Shown: positions 1-6,846, numbered from the stretch's first letter. The stretch: DNA of 8,687 nucleotides from Pseudomonadales bacterium (GCA_022360535.1 JAKSCP010000449.1:1-8687), one strand, 5' to 3'. Numbers and translations are program-made. Notes: generated by a model from the letters alone, not told the origin.

Positions 1-465
1 ATCCATTGGTACTGACGGAATAATCAGATCGGGCGGACCCAATTCACCGGCGAAATTCCACTCGCTGGGATCCTTCAGCTCAGGTGGCGGCAGGGCATTT
101 TCCGGATCGCCCATAGGTGAACCTGCGTCAACCCAGGCCACGATCTTATCGATCTCTTCCTGTTCCAGGCGCCAGTCGCCGATCAGGTCCTGAATACCAA
201 TGTGCTGATCGTAGGCATAGGGGGGCATTTCCCGGTTCGCCACCTTGTATTGAATCAGGGGTGCCCAAGGCCGAATCTGTTCATAGGTTTCGAACTGCAT
301 CGGTCCAATGCCGCCTTCCTGATGGCAGACCACACAGTTCTCGTTGATGATACGCCCGATTTCGCCGTTATAGACCAGCTCGTCAGAGGATTGAGCATAG
401 GTAGAAGAACTAAGGGAGAACAGGGTAAAAGGAGCAAGCAACAGCAGGGATTTCACGACCTTCAT
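1..465 (-). CDS. Secreted cytochrome c domain protein, N-terminal part (cut by window edge)
   Basis: This is a minus-strand gene whose first 155 codons are present; the 3' part lies beyond base 1. The ATG at 465 is preceded by GGAGAG a few bases upstream, a good ribosome binding site. Residues 1-24 form a Sec signal peptide (hydrophobic LLLLAPFTLF core, cleavage likely after TYA), so the protein acts in the periplasm or outside. A single haem c attachment motif, CVVCH, is at residues 44-48, followed by GGIGPM and a later REMPPY; Met80 is a plausible distal haem ligand. The domain ends near residue 117 (WVDAG), followed by a Pro-rich linker and GPPDLIIPS at 143-151. That order recalls proteins in which a small cytochrome domain precedes a copper type II, ascorbate-dependent monooxygenase-like domain. 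The second domain is inferred because it is outside the window. The cytochrome call is firm; the substrate is unknown. Confidence 0.85.
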   Translation of the reverse strand, partial: MKVVKSLLLLAPFTLFSLSSSTYAQSSDELVYNGEIGRIINENCVVCHQEGGIGPMQFETYEQIRPWAPLIQYKVANREMPPYAYDQHIGIQDLIGDWRLEQEEIDKIVAWVDAGSPMGDPENALPPPELKDPSEWNFAGELGPPDLIIPSVPMD

Positions 466-516
466 GATTTCTCTCCATCTTTCGATTTTTCGAATCATTT
501 CTATCGATGAACAAAC

Positions 517-545
517 AGTGTACTCCTCTGTCGCCGGAAAATTAA
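517..545 (-). promoter_or_regulatory. Weak candidate promoter for the cytochrome gene
   Basis: Read on the minus strand, TTAATT (545-540) and TACACT (522-517) are separated by 17 bases, giving a weak sigma70-like pair upstream of the cytochrome start at 465. The -10 box matches 4 of 6 consensus bases and the -35 box 3 of 6. It is the best pair I found in the divergent region, but it is only a candidate. Confidence 0.3.
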
Positions 546-623
546 CTCTCACTGCCTGCAATTCGGCGCTCCCTCAATCCATTGAAATTGCTGGGTTTTA
601 ACGGAAAATCTGCGCGCCGCAGC

Positions 624-652
624 TTCCACCGGTGCGCCCATTAGGCTATAAA
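624..652 (+). promoter_or_regulatory. Candidate promoter for the metallo-beta-lactamase gene
   Basis: A good -10 box, TATAAA at 647-652, has TTCCAC 17 bases upstream at 624-629; the -35 box is poor. Transcription would begin near 659 and give a leader of about 65 bases before the ATG at 725. A weak -35 could mean low basal expression or dependence on an activator. No operator palindrome was recognised. The rest of the divergent region, 466-724, shows no other gene. Confidence 0.35.
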
Positions 653-724
653 GTTCAGTAACTGATGCGCTCTGAGGGACGAACATTTATAGGAGTGCAT
701 CGTAACCAAGAGGCCCATACACCC

Positions 725-1600
725 ATGCACTCCTCATCTCGCTTACCGTTGCCACTACTTCTATTGCTGACCAGTCTTTGGATTTCACCACTAAGCAACG
801 CACAGTCCACCCTGCCGCAAGGATGGGTGACCCCCCATCCGGCCTTCCGAATCATTGGTCCACTGTACGCGGTGGGCATGCAGGATCTGAGCGTGTTTCT
901 GATTACTTCCGACGAGGGTCATATTCTGATCAACACCGGTCTTCAGGACTCCACACGCCATATTCGCAATAACATCGAATCACTTGGGTTTCGTCTGGAA
1001 GACGTGCGCATCATGCTCACCATGCAGGCCCATTGGGATCACACTGCCGCCATGGCTGAGATAAAGGAAATCACTGGTGCCGAAGTGTGGGCCACTCCGG
1101 AGGACGCACGGGTGATGGAAGACGGTGGATTCAGCGACGCGCACTTTGGTGGCCGGCAAACTTTCAGACCAGTGGAAGTGGACCGCATCATTCGGCAGGA
1201 TGATGTGATTACCCTGGGTGATCTGGTGATCACCGTGCATGAACACCCGGGCCACACTGAAGGTAGCTCCAGCTATACCTTTGAAGTAGCCGAAAATGGC
1301 AGAACCTATGATGTGGGCATCATCAACATGGGTACGATTAATGGCGGCAAACGCATCGTGGTTAATCCGACCTATGCGGGTGTGGCGGAAGACTTTGCCA
1401 CCACCTACAACAAACAAAAACAACTAACGGTTGATGTATGGGTGGCTGCTCATAACAGTCAATTCGATATGCAGGAGAAATACCAACCGGGCCAGGCTTA
1501 TGATCCCGAGACTTTCGTGGATCCTATTGGCTACATCAGAGCCATTGAGAGATTGGAGAGCGCCTATCTGGAAGTGATAGCGGATGAACTGGACAATTAA
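725..1600 (+). CDS. Subclass B3 metallo-beta-lactamase, GOB-like (Gln116 variant)
   Basis: The product is a 291-residue exported zinc hydrolase of the metallo-beta-lactamase fold. I start at ATG 725, not the in-frame ATG 665, because residues 1-26 then form a normal Sec signal peptide (LPLPLLLLLTSLWI core, SNA/Q cleavage) and AAGAGG lies 11 bases upstream. Zinc ligands are visible: QAHWDH at 101-106 (Gln101, His103, Asp105, His106), HPGH with His177, and AAH with His243. In BBL numbering these are Gln116, His118, Asp120, His121, His196 and His263. GOB enzymes of Elizabethkingia share the unusual Gln116, the motif QAHYDHTGAM, an Asn-Met at the 221 position (here Met202), and the tail SHASQFD (here AHNSQFD). 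Beta-lactam hydrolysis in the periplasm is the family role; for this environmental protein it is inferred. It stands alone: the flanking genes suggest no pathway. Another hydrolase activity within the fold is the main alternative. Confidence 0.87.
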   Translation: MHSSSRLPLPLLLLLTSLWISPLSNAQSTLPQGWVTPHPAFRIIGPLYAVGMQDLSVFLITSDEGHILINTGLQDSTRHIRNNIESLGFRLEDVRIMLTMQAHWDHTAAMAEIKEITGAEVWATPEDARVMEDGGFSDAHFGGRQTFRPVEVDRIIRQDDVITLGDLVITVHEHPGHTEGSSSYTFEVAENGRTYDVGIINMGTINGGKRIVVNPTYAGVAEDFATTYNKQKQLTVDVWVAAHNSQFDMQEKYQPGQAYDPETFVDPIGYIRAIERLESAYLEVIADELDN

Positions 1601-1694
1601 CAGACAACGTTCACAGTTTTACTTTGATGTCGTTTATTGAATCTCTGCAATCTGCAACAATCCAAACCTAAAACTAATCAACACTACTTCCAGC

Positions 1695-3557
1695 ATGACA
1701 GACACCCAGAACCACCCCGATCTCGACAGCATACTCGCCTCTGACCTGCGGGCGTTTGTAAACAACATCCTGCATCAGAAAGGTGGCATCGATCACTTCC
1801 GCGAGTTGCTCTCCGATGATCAGCTGTCCAAACTGGAAAGCCGGCGCAAGCTGGAACTGGTTACCCGGGCGGGGGTGATTTTTACCCGCGAACGCAATAT
1901 CTCCAACATTCTCGAGACCACACTGAATACCGCCCGCAATCTCACTAACTCCGATGGTGGCACCATCTATATCCTCGAGGAAATTTTCGCCGACAATCCC
2001 ATCGATCCTGGAGAGATAGCCAGTCGCAATCTGAAATTTGTTGCGCTGCAGAATGAAACCATGGGCACCAGCCTCAAAGGCGATGACATCGACATCATGC
2101 CGGCGGTGCCACTGGAGATTGATGGCAAACCGAATTTGAACAATGTGTCTTCCTATTGCGCCATCACCGGTGAGATGCTGAATTTCGATGATGTCTACCA
2201 CGCAGACGGTTTCGATTTCACCGGCACTTCCAGTTACGACGAAGCCAACAACTACCGCTCGCAATCGATGCTGGTGATTCCTCTGGAAGACCATGAGAAT
2301 CGCATCATCGGCGTACTGCAACTAATCAACCGCCGTCTGCCAGATGGTGAAATCGGTGGCTTCACTGCAGAAGACATTGAACTGGTGCAGTCAGTGTCCT
2401 TCCCTGCCGCCGCTTCCATCACGCAGCAACGCCTGATCGATGAACAGGCCAACCTCTTTAATTCCTTCGTTACTATGCTGGCGCAGGGGCTGGGTGAGAA
2501 GTCGCCTCATACCTATAACCATATCCGCCGCGTCGCCGCCCTGGGCGAAGCAATTTCAACCTCGGTCAGTGACTGGGACGAAGGTCTCTATGCTGATGTT
2601 AAATACAGCGAAGAGGAAATGGCGGAGATAAGACTGGCTGGTTGGATGCACGATATCGGCAAGATCACCACACCGGAGCACATCGTTTCCAAGCAGGTGA
2701 AGTTACAAGTCGTCATGGATCGATTCGAGTTACTGGTGGAACGCTTTAACTCGAAGATGAAAGATCACAAGATCGAGATGCTGGAAAAACAATTGGCAGC
2801 CGCCAAGGCGGGCGCAAGCGATGAAGAAATTTCAGCGTTGCAAACGGACTGCGAGGAAAAACTTAGCCAACTTGCCGCGCAGCTCGACGCTCTCTTTGCA
2901 ACCAATCGCGGCAGCGAAGAGATGCCTGCTGAGCAAATCGAACTCATCGAAGAGCTCGCCAAGCAATCTGTGGAATCTTTCTACAAATCGGAAGTGGTCA
3001 TCGATCATGGCTTTCCTCTTTTAAAAAGTTTCACGGCAGATTCCCATCAAGCACCCCTGCTCAGCGATTGGGAAAAAGAACATTTGCTCATCAGCCGAGG
3101 CACACTCACTGAAGATGAGCGCAATCAGATCAAACTGCATGCCGATCGCTCCTGGCGATGGCTTATGGAACTCCCCTTTCCACGGGATCAAAAGCGCCTG
3201 CCGTTGTATGCGGGGGCCCACCATGAACATCTTGATGGCAGCGGTTATCCCAATGGCATTAAGGGCGAGGCGATGCCGATGCAGGCCCGAATTCTGGCCA
3301 TCGCCGATATCTATGAAGCTCTGGTGGCGAATGATCGGCCCTACAAAGACCCTATGCCCCTATCACAAGCCATGGATATCCTCGGCGACATGGTCAAACG
3401 TGGAGCGCTCGACGGCGAAGTCATGCGAATCTTTTTGCAGTCAGGTGACTATTTAAACTACGCAAGAGAGTTTCTGGATCCCGAGCAAATCGATGATGTC
3501 GATATCGATGCCTGGATGGCTACCTACTACGTCGAGCCGGAGAAACCCAGGAACTAG
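1695..3557 (+). CDS. GAF and HD-GYP domain protein, probable cyclic-di-GMP phosphodiesterase
   Basis: A 620-residue cytoplasmic signalling protein with no signal peptide or membrane segment. Residues about 50-245 form a GAF sensor domain (NSDGGTIYIL near 85-94, MLVIPL at 192-197, IIGVLQLINR at 204-213). The HD-GYP domain follows: HIRRV with His276, HDIGK at 319-323, His482, HHEHLDGSGYP at 509-519, and Asp538 in IADIYEAL. The two-metal ligand set and the GYP signature are intact, so hydrolysis of cyclic-di-GMP to pGpG or GMP is likely. His272 occupies the place where some trimetal enzymes have Glu. Oddly, about 160 residues separate His319 from His482, where typical members have about 29; the extra part (roughly 335-465) is charged, helical and coiled-coil-like. 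No Shine-Dalgarno sequence precedes the ATG at 1695. The gap 1601-1694 holds no terminator or clear promoter, so co-transcription with the lactamase gene is possible but not shown. The GAF ligand is unknown. Confidence 0.9.
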   Translation: MTDTQNHPDLDSILASDLRAFVNNILHQKGGIDHFRELLSDDQLSKLESRRKLELVTRAGVIFTRERNISNILETTLNTARNLTNSDGGTIYILEEIFADNPIDPGEIASRNLKFVALQNETMGTSLKGDDIDIMPAVPLEIDGKPNLNNVSSYCAITGEMLNFDDVYHADGFDFTGTSSYDEANNYRSQSMLVIPLEDHENRIIGVLQLINRRLPDGEIGGFTAEDIELVQSVSFPAAASITQQRLIDEQANLFNSFVTMLAQGLGEKSPHTYNHIRRVAALGEAISTSVSDWDEGLYADVKYSEEEMAEIRLAGWMHDIGKITTPEHIVSKQVKLQVVMDRFELLVERFNSKMKDHKIEMLEKQLAAAKAGASDEEISALQTDCEEKLSQLAAQLDALFATNRGSEEMPAEQIELIEELAKQSVESFYKSEVVIDHGFPLLKSFTADSHQAPLLSDWEKEHLLISRGTLTEDERNQIKLHADRSWRWLMELPFPRDQKRLPLYAGAHHEHLDGSGYPNGIKGEAMPMQARILAIADIYEALVANDRPYKDPMPLSQAMDILGDMVKRGALDGEVMRIFLQSGDYLNYAREFLDPEQIDDVDIDAWMATYYVEPEKPRN

Positions 3558-3629
3558 CGAACCCCGCCAGCCCGGATCTTGCAGTTTCAAGTCTTTTCCC
3601 AAACCAGCTAAAGGTGCCCCCTCACAGGC

Positions 3630-3658
3630 TTGACTCTGTTTTCAAAAATACATAACCT
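3630..3658 (+). promoter_or_regulatory. Candidate sigma70 promoter of the arsR-SRPBCC-yjbR operon
   Basis: TTGACT (3630-3635, 5 of 6 consensus bases) and TAACCT (3653-3658) are separated by exactly 17 bases. Transcription would then begin about 7 bases after the -10 box, near 3665, at or next to the ATG at 3666, so the message would be leaderless. There is no Shine-Dalgarno sequence before that ATG, which agrees. The -10 box lies inside the palindrome at 3651-3668, so a bound repressor would block RNA polymerase. Confidence 0.5.
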
Positions 3659-3668
3659 TCTGGTTATG
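3651..3668. promoter_or_regulatory. Perfect palindromic operator, probable ArsR-family autoregulatory site
   Basis: CATAACC (3651-3657) and GGTTATG (3662-3668) are perfect inverted copies separated by TTCT, an 18-base dyad. The right arm contains the ATG start codon of the arsR-type gene. ArsR-family dimers bind such dyads near their own promoters, and ATAACC-N4-GGTTAT sites are what I would expect ahead of ArsR genes paired with SRPBCC genes. That the downstream protein binds here is inference. Confidence 0.75.
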
Positions 3669-4007
3669 AATTCAGCTCAGCTCGATCTCATATTCTCAGC
3701 GCTCTCTGATCCCACTCGACGTGGCATTTTGGCAGAGCTCTCTCAGGGTGAGTCCAATGTGCGCTCTCTGGTTGACCACTACAATATGTCGCAGCCAGCA
3801 ATTTCCAAACATCTGCGGGTCCTGGAGCAGTCCGGACTAATAAGCCGCACCAAGCGCGGCCGAGAGAACATCGTGCGGATTGATCCCCGCCCCATTGAAG
3901 GAGCAATAGATTGGGTTAAGCACTATTCCCAATTCTGGCGCATGCAATTCGATGCCGTAGAGGAATACCTGCAAGACAAGAAAGACATCAATACAAGGGG
4001 AAAGTAG
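3666..4007 (+). CDS. ArsR-family winged-helix transcriptional repressor
   Basis: A 113-residue DNA-binding protein. FSALSDPTRRGILAEL at residues 10-25 is the typical first helix pair, and MSQPAISKHLRVLEQSGLI at 41-59 is the helix-turn-helix with recognition helix; RTKRGRENIVRID at 61-73 forms the wing. It contains no cysteine, so it is not a classical arsenic- or cadmium-sensing member. It resembles the ArsR subgroup encoded next to SRPBCC (AHSA1) proteins, whose inducer is generally unknown. I prefer ATG 3666 to an in-frame TTG at 3630: the TTG would lie in the -35 box and add 12 residues outside the conserved fold. The stop codon overlaps the next start by one base (TAGTG), so translation is probably coupled. 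Autorepression through the palindrome over its start is likely. Confidence 0.9.
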   Translation: MNSAQLDLIFSALSDPTRRGILAELSQGESNVRSLVDHYNMSQPAISKHLRVLEQSGLISRTKRGRENIVRIDPRPIEGAIDWVKHYSQFWRMQFDAVEEYLQDKKDINTRGK

Positions 4008-4486
4008 TGGCGGAGTCAGAGATCACATTCAGGGATGGAACCCTCACAGTGAGAAGAGTGTATAACGCATCAATTGAAGATGTATTCGACGCGTGGATCG
4101 AGACCAGCAAGATCAAACAGTGGTGGGGTTGCGCCGAGTGCACCAATGTTGAATCCGAAGTGGAACCGAAGTTAGGAGGCAAGTACAACCACCACATGAC
4201 TATCGAAAACGAATACGGCAAGTTTGATGACACTAATTTTGCAAGCCTGATCGAATACGACCCTCCCAACAGGCTTGCCTATACATCGAACGATGAAAGC
4301 GACCCTATGGTGATAACGGTCAGCTTTCGAACCGTTGAAAGTGGCACTGAAGTCTTACTAGTGCAAACGAATATCCCTGATATACAAGTCGACGGTGATA
4401 TTGAACTTTGTGTAATAGTTCAAGGTGGCTGGACGGCTGGATTTGAGAAACTCGGAACCTTCCTCGCTGGCAGTTCGACCCCATGA
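4007..4486 (+). CDS. SRPBCC / AHSA1-domain protein
   Basis: A 159-residue cytoplasmic protein with a helix-grip (START-like) fold that forms a hydrophobic ligand cavity. Typical features are TVRRVYNASIEDVFDAW at residues 14-30, IKQWWG at 36-41, GGKY at 57-60, PPNRLAYT at 86-93 and the closing helix GGWTAGFEKLGTFL at 140-153. Start is GTG 4007, with AAGGGG six bases upstream and a one-base overlap with the arsR stop. Proteins of this group (activator of Hsp90 ATPase homologue 1-like) are very often encoded after an ArsR repressor; the ligand or reaction is not known for most, and I cannot assign one here. Cys42 and Cys45 (CAEC) are close together, but nothing shows that they bind metal. It overlaps the next gene by four bases (ATGA). 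Confidence 0.88.
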   Translation: MAESEITFRDGTLTVRRVYNASIEDVFDAWIETSKIKQWWGCAECTNVESEVEPKLGGKYNHHMTIENEYGKFDDTNFASLIEYDPPNRLAYTSNDESDPMVITVSFRTVESGTEVLLVQTNIPDIQVDGDIELCVIVQGGWTAGFEKLGTFLAGSSTP

Positions 4487-4806
4487 AAGATCCAACCCAA
4501 GCGATGCGTGTTCGCGCCAGCGAATATGCTGATGTTGATCAAGGAACTTCCTGCACACAGAGCTCCTTCAAAACTGGAGGAACCGCATTTCTCTTTGTCG
4601 GCGAACAAGGTGGACGCTTTAAAGCCATGTTCAAACTTAAGGCATCAAGGAAGGAAGCAGAAGCTCTCGCCAAAAAAGCTCCAAAAGATTTTCAGGTTGG
4701 TTCGGGTGTCTGGATCACTGCACGCTTCTCTGCAGATAAACCAATGCCGCAACGGCTTTGGAAAAAATGGCTGGACGAAAGCTACGAATTAAGCCGCAAG
4801 AAATAG
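4483..4806 (+). CDS. MmcQ/YjbR-like small protein
   Basis: A 107-residue soluble protein. The pattern FLFVGEQGGRFKAMFKL at residues 36-52, then a helix rich in Ala and Lys (EAEALAKKAPKDF at 58-70), GVWITARF at 75-82 and a terminal WLDESYEL at 96-103, fits the YjbR/MmcQ fold (DUF419), in which a strand ending in Trp and a final Ser-Tyr helix are typical. Its molecular role is unknown; DNA binding has been suggested for the family from structure only. Its ATG lies inside the previous gene's stop (ATGA overlap) and has no Shine-Dalgarno sequence, so it is probably translated by coupling as the last gene of the operon. GTSCTQSSFKTGG at 21-33 is a distinctive stretch that I cannot assign. The family call is by eye from pattern. 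Confidence 0.72.
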   Translation: MKDPTQAMRVRASEYADVDQGTSCTQSSFKTGGTAFLFVGEQGGRFKAMFKLKASRKEAEALAKKAPKDFQVGSGVWITARFSADKPMPQRLWKKWLDESYELSRKK

Positions 4807-4818
4807 AATATCTCCCCA

Positions 4819-4838
4819 GCGTAGCCAGCAGGCTACGC
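4819..4838 (+). terminator. Perfect hairpin after the operon, possible terminator
   Basis: GCGTAGCC (4819-4826) and GGCTACGC (4831-4838) are perfect inverted copies with an AGCA loop: a G+C-rich 8-bp stem 12 bases after the yjbR-like stop. The sequence that follows (ACTACTCTATACTCC) is not a clean T-run, so intrinsic termination would be imperfect. It could instead be an RNA-stabilising hairpin or a protein-binding dyad ahead of yheS. Confidence 0.45.
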
Positions 4839-4881
4839 ACTACTCTATACTCCCCGCCTGCCTTGATGCCGATGCGCGAAG

Positions 4882-4887
4882 TATAAC
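4882..4887 (+). promoter_or_regulatory. Possible -10 box for yheS
   Basis: TATAAC matches the -10 consensus at 5 of 6 bases and lies 27 bases before the yheS ATG. No convincing -35 box is found 16-18 bases upstream (TGCCTT at 4859-4864 is poor; TTGATG at 4863-4868 is too close). Taken with the hairpin at 4819-4838, it suggests that yheS starts its own transcript. This is weak evidence. Confidence 0.3.
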
Positions 4888-4914
4888 CAAACCCCTCGAT
4901 CGAACCTGATTCCC

Positions 4915-6801
4915 ATGATTTCCTTGAATAACGTATCACTGATGCGCGGCAATCAAATGCTCTTTGAAGACGCCAGTCTGACTCTGCGGGTCGGGCAACG
5001 CACGGGAGTCATTGGGCGCAACGGTGCCGGTAAGACCAGCTTGTTCAAGGCACTGTCAGAGGAAATTCCCATCGAGCAAGGTTCTATCGAACTACCCAAC
5101 GACCTACGTACATCAACCATGTCTCAAGAGACACCGGGCAGCACCCGCAGTGCCGTGGATTTTGTCATCGATGCCGACAAGCCCTTTCGCGAACTGGAGC
5201 AAGCCATCGCCAAGGCTGAAGCCGCCGGTGATCACGACGCTGTGGCTCACCTGCACAGCGATCTGGAAAACATCGACGGCTACAACATCACTAATCGCGC
5301 TGAACAATTATTGTCTGGTCTGGGTTTCCATAAAGACATGTTTGAACAACCCATCAGCAATTTCTCAGGAGGTTGGCGGGTACGCTTGAATCTGGCTGCT
5401 GCACTCATGTGCCCATCCGATTTGCTGATGCTCGACGAGCCTACCAATCACCTCGACCTGGAAGCAACAGTGTGGCTGGAACAATGGTTACAGCGCTATC
5501 AGGGCACACTTTTGATCATCTCCCATGACCGCTCTTTTCTCGATGCAGTGATTGATCACGTCATCAGTTTCGAAGGGGCCAGGCTGGTTACCTACACAGG
5601 CAACTACAGCGCCTATGAAAAACTCCGCGCCCAACGCCTGGCACTGCAACAAGCCATGATGGCCAAACAACAAAAACGTCGCGAAGAAATTGAAAACTTC
5701 GTGCGTCGCTTTCGCGCCAAGGCCAGTAAGGCAACCCAGGCGCAAAGCCGGTTAAAAGAACTGAATCGCATGCAGGACATCGCTCCTGCTCATATCGATT
5801 CGCCATTCAAGTTTCAGTTTCCCGAATTGGATCAACTGCCTGACTTTCTGATGCAGATTCGAGACCTGACCATTGGCTTCGATTCGCCGCTGGTGAACAA
5901 GATCACACTGGGCATTCGTTCTGAAACCCGCATCGGCCTGCTTGGCTTTAATGGCAGTGGCAAATCCACGCTGCTAAAAGTCCTGGCCGAACAGATGCAG
6001 GCGATGGACGGACAGATAACCCGGGCCAAAAAACTCAAAGTGGGTTACTACGCACAACACCAGGTGGATGAACTTAATCAACAATCCACTCCTTTCGAAA
6101 TCATTCAGCGACTCGATCCAAAAGCAAGCTCGCAGGAAATTCGCAACTTTCTCGGTGGTTTCGATTTCAGGGGAGAGCGCATAAACGAAAAGATCGGCAT
6201 CTTCTCTGGCGGCGAAAAAGCCCGCCTGGCACTGGCCAAAGTTGTGCGCAACAGCCCTAACCTGCTGTTGATGGACGAGCCCACCAACCACCTGGACCTG
6301 GAAATGGTGCATGCCTTGACCGTCGCCTTACAGGAATACCAGGGCGCATTGGTCATCGTTTCCCACGATAGACACCTGCTCGGTAACACCGTCGATGAGT
6401 TTTACTCCATCCATCAGGGAGTATTCGCCGAATTCAAAGGTGATCTGAAGGACTATGAGAAGTGGATAGGTAAACAAGTTGCCGTCAATCAGTCAGCGCA
6501 GAAGGACAATGGAGCTACATCTCTTCCAAAAGTAGACAAGAAACAACAGCGTCAGGACGCAGCTGCGAAGCGAGAAGCGCAGGCACCGCTGAGAAAACAA
6601 GAGAAGCAACTGGAAAAGGAAATCGACAAGATAAATGTTGCTTTGAAAAAGATTGAGGAGCAGTTATCAGACAGTGGCATGTACGAGGACAAGAACAAAG
6701 CGAAACTTACGGAAATACTGCAGCAGCAAGGAGAACTGAAGTCTCAACTTGCTGAGACTGAAGAGGTCTGGATGGAAGTGATGGAGCAACTCATTTCCTA
6801 A
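4915..6801 (+). CDS. yheS: ABC-F family ATPase YheS
   Basis: A 628-residue soluble ABC-F protein with two ATP-binding cassettes and no membrane segments. Cassette 1 has Walker A GRNGAGKT (34-41), signature SGGW (151-154), Walker B LMLDEP (171-176) and the switch SHDR (203-206). Residues about 235-290 form the charged interdomain linker (FRAKASKATQAQSR at 266-279). Cassette 2 has Walker A GFNGSGKS (344-351), FSGGEK (430-435), MDEPTNHLDL (453-462) and SHDRHLL (483-489). The C-terminal 540-628 is a Lys/Glu/Gln coiled coil. The whole sequence, including the QETP (71-74), DFSGGWR-like and KLGYFAQHQ-like stretches, follows E. coli YheS (about 637 residues). ABC-F proteins bind the ribosomal E site and ease stalled or difficult translation; this role is family knowledge. 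All ATPase motifs are intact. No Shine-Dalgarno sequence is seen before ATG 4915. Confidence 0.95.
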   Translation: MISLNNVSLMRGNQMLFEDASLTLRVGQRTGVIGRNGAGKTSLFKALSEEIPIEQGSIELPNDLRTSTMSQETPGSTRSAVDFVIDADKPFRELEQAIAKAEAAGDHDAVAHLHSDLENIDGYNITNRAEQLLSGLGFHKDMFEQPISNFSGGWRVRLNLAAALMCPSDLLMLDEPTNHLDLEATVWLEQWLQRYQGTLLIISHDRSFLDAVIDHVISFEGARLVTYTGNYSAYEKLRAQRLALQQAMMAKQQKRREEIENFVRRFRAKASKATQAQSRLKELNRMQDIAPAHIDSPFKFQFPELDQLPDFLMQIRDLTIGFDSPLVNKITLGIRSETRIGLLGFNGSGKSTLLKVLAEQMQAMDGQITRAKKLKVGYYAQHQVDELNQQSTPFEIIQRLDPKASSQEIRNFLGGFDFRGERINEKIGIFSGGEKARLALAKVVRNSPNLLLMDEPTNHLDLEMVHALTVALQEYQGALVIVSHDRHLLGNTVDEFYSIHQGVFAEFKGDLKDYEKWIGKQVAVNQSAQKDNGATSLPKVDKKQQRQDAAAKREAQAPLRKQEKQLEKEIDKINVALKKIEEQLSDSGMYEDKNKAKLTEILQQQGELKSQLAETEEVWMEVMEQLIS

Positions 6802-6846
6802 GAGAAAGAGAGCTCAAAAAATGTACGCATATACTGTGATCTATTA

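Noticed and set aside
481..494. Short hairpin TTCGA-TTTT-TCGAA in the leader of the cytochrome gene
   Set aside because: A 5-bp stem with an A+T-rich loop just ahead of the ribosome binding site is expected by chance; no riboswitch or attenuator structure could be built around it.
202..510. Plus-strand open frame of 102 codons
   Set aside because: It is antisense to the cytochrome gene, which has a signal peptide, CVVCH and a ribosome binding site; the plus-strand product has no recognisable pattern.
665..724. In-frame upstream ATG that would add 20 residues to the metallo-beta-lactamase
   Set aside because: It would put a charged stretch ahead of a clear signal peptide, and it lacks a ribosome binding site; ATG 725 has AAGAGG upstream and a normal signal sequence.
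980..1423. Minus-strand open frame of 147 codons
   Set aside because: It is a shadow of the metallo-beta-lactamase gene on the other strand, with no domain signal of its own.
1674..2321. Minus-strand open frame of 215 codons
   Set aside because: It lies opposite the GAF region of the HD-GYP gene, whose protein is clearly real; the antisense product shows no known domain and arises from the coding bias of the true strand.
3630..3665. TTG start for the ArsR gene giving 12 extra residues
   Set aside because: The TTG is part of the probable -35 box, the added residues are outside the ArsR fold, and the first conserved residues follow ATG 3666 directly.
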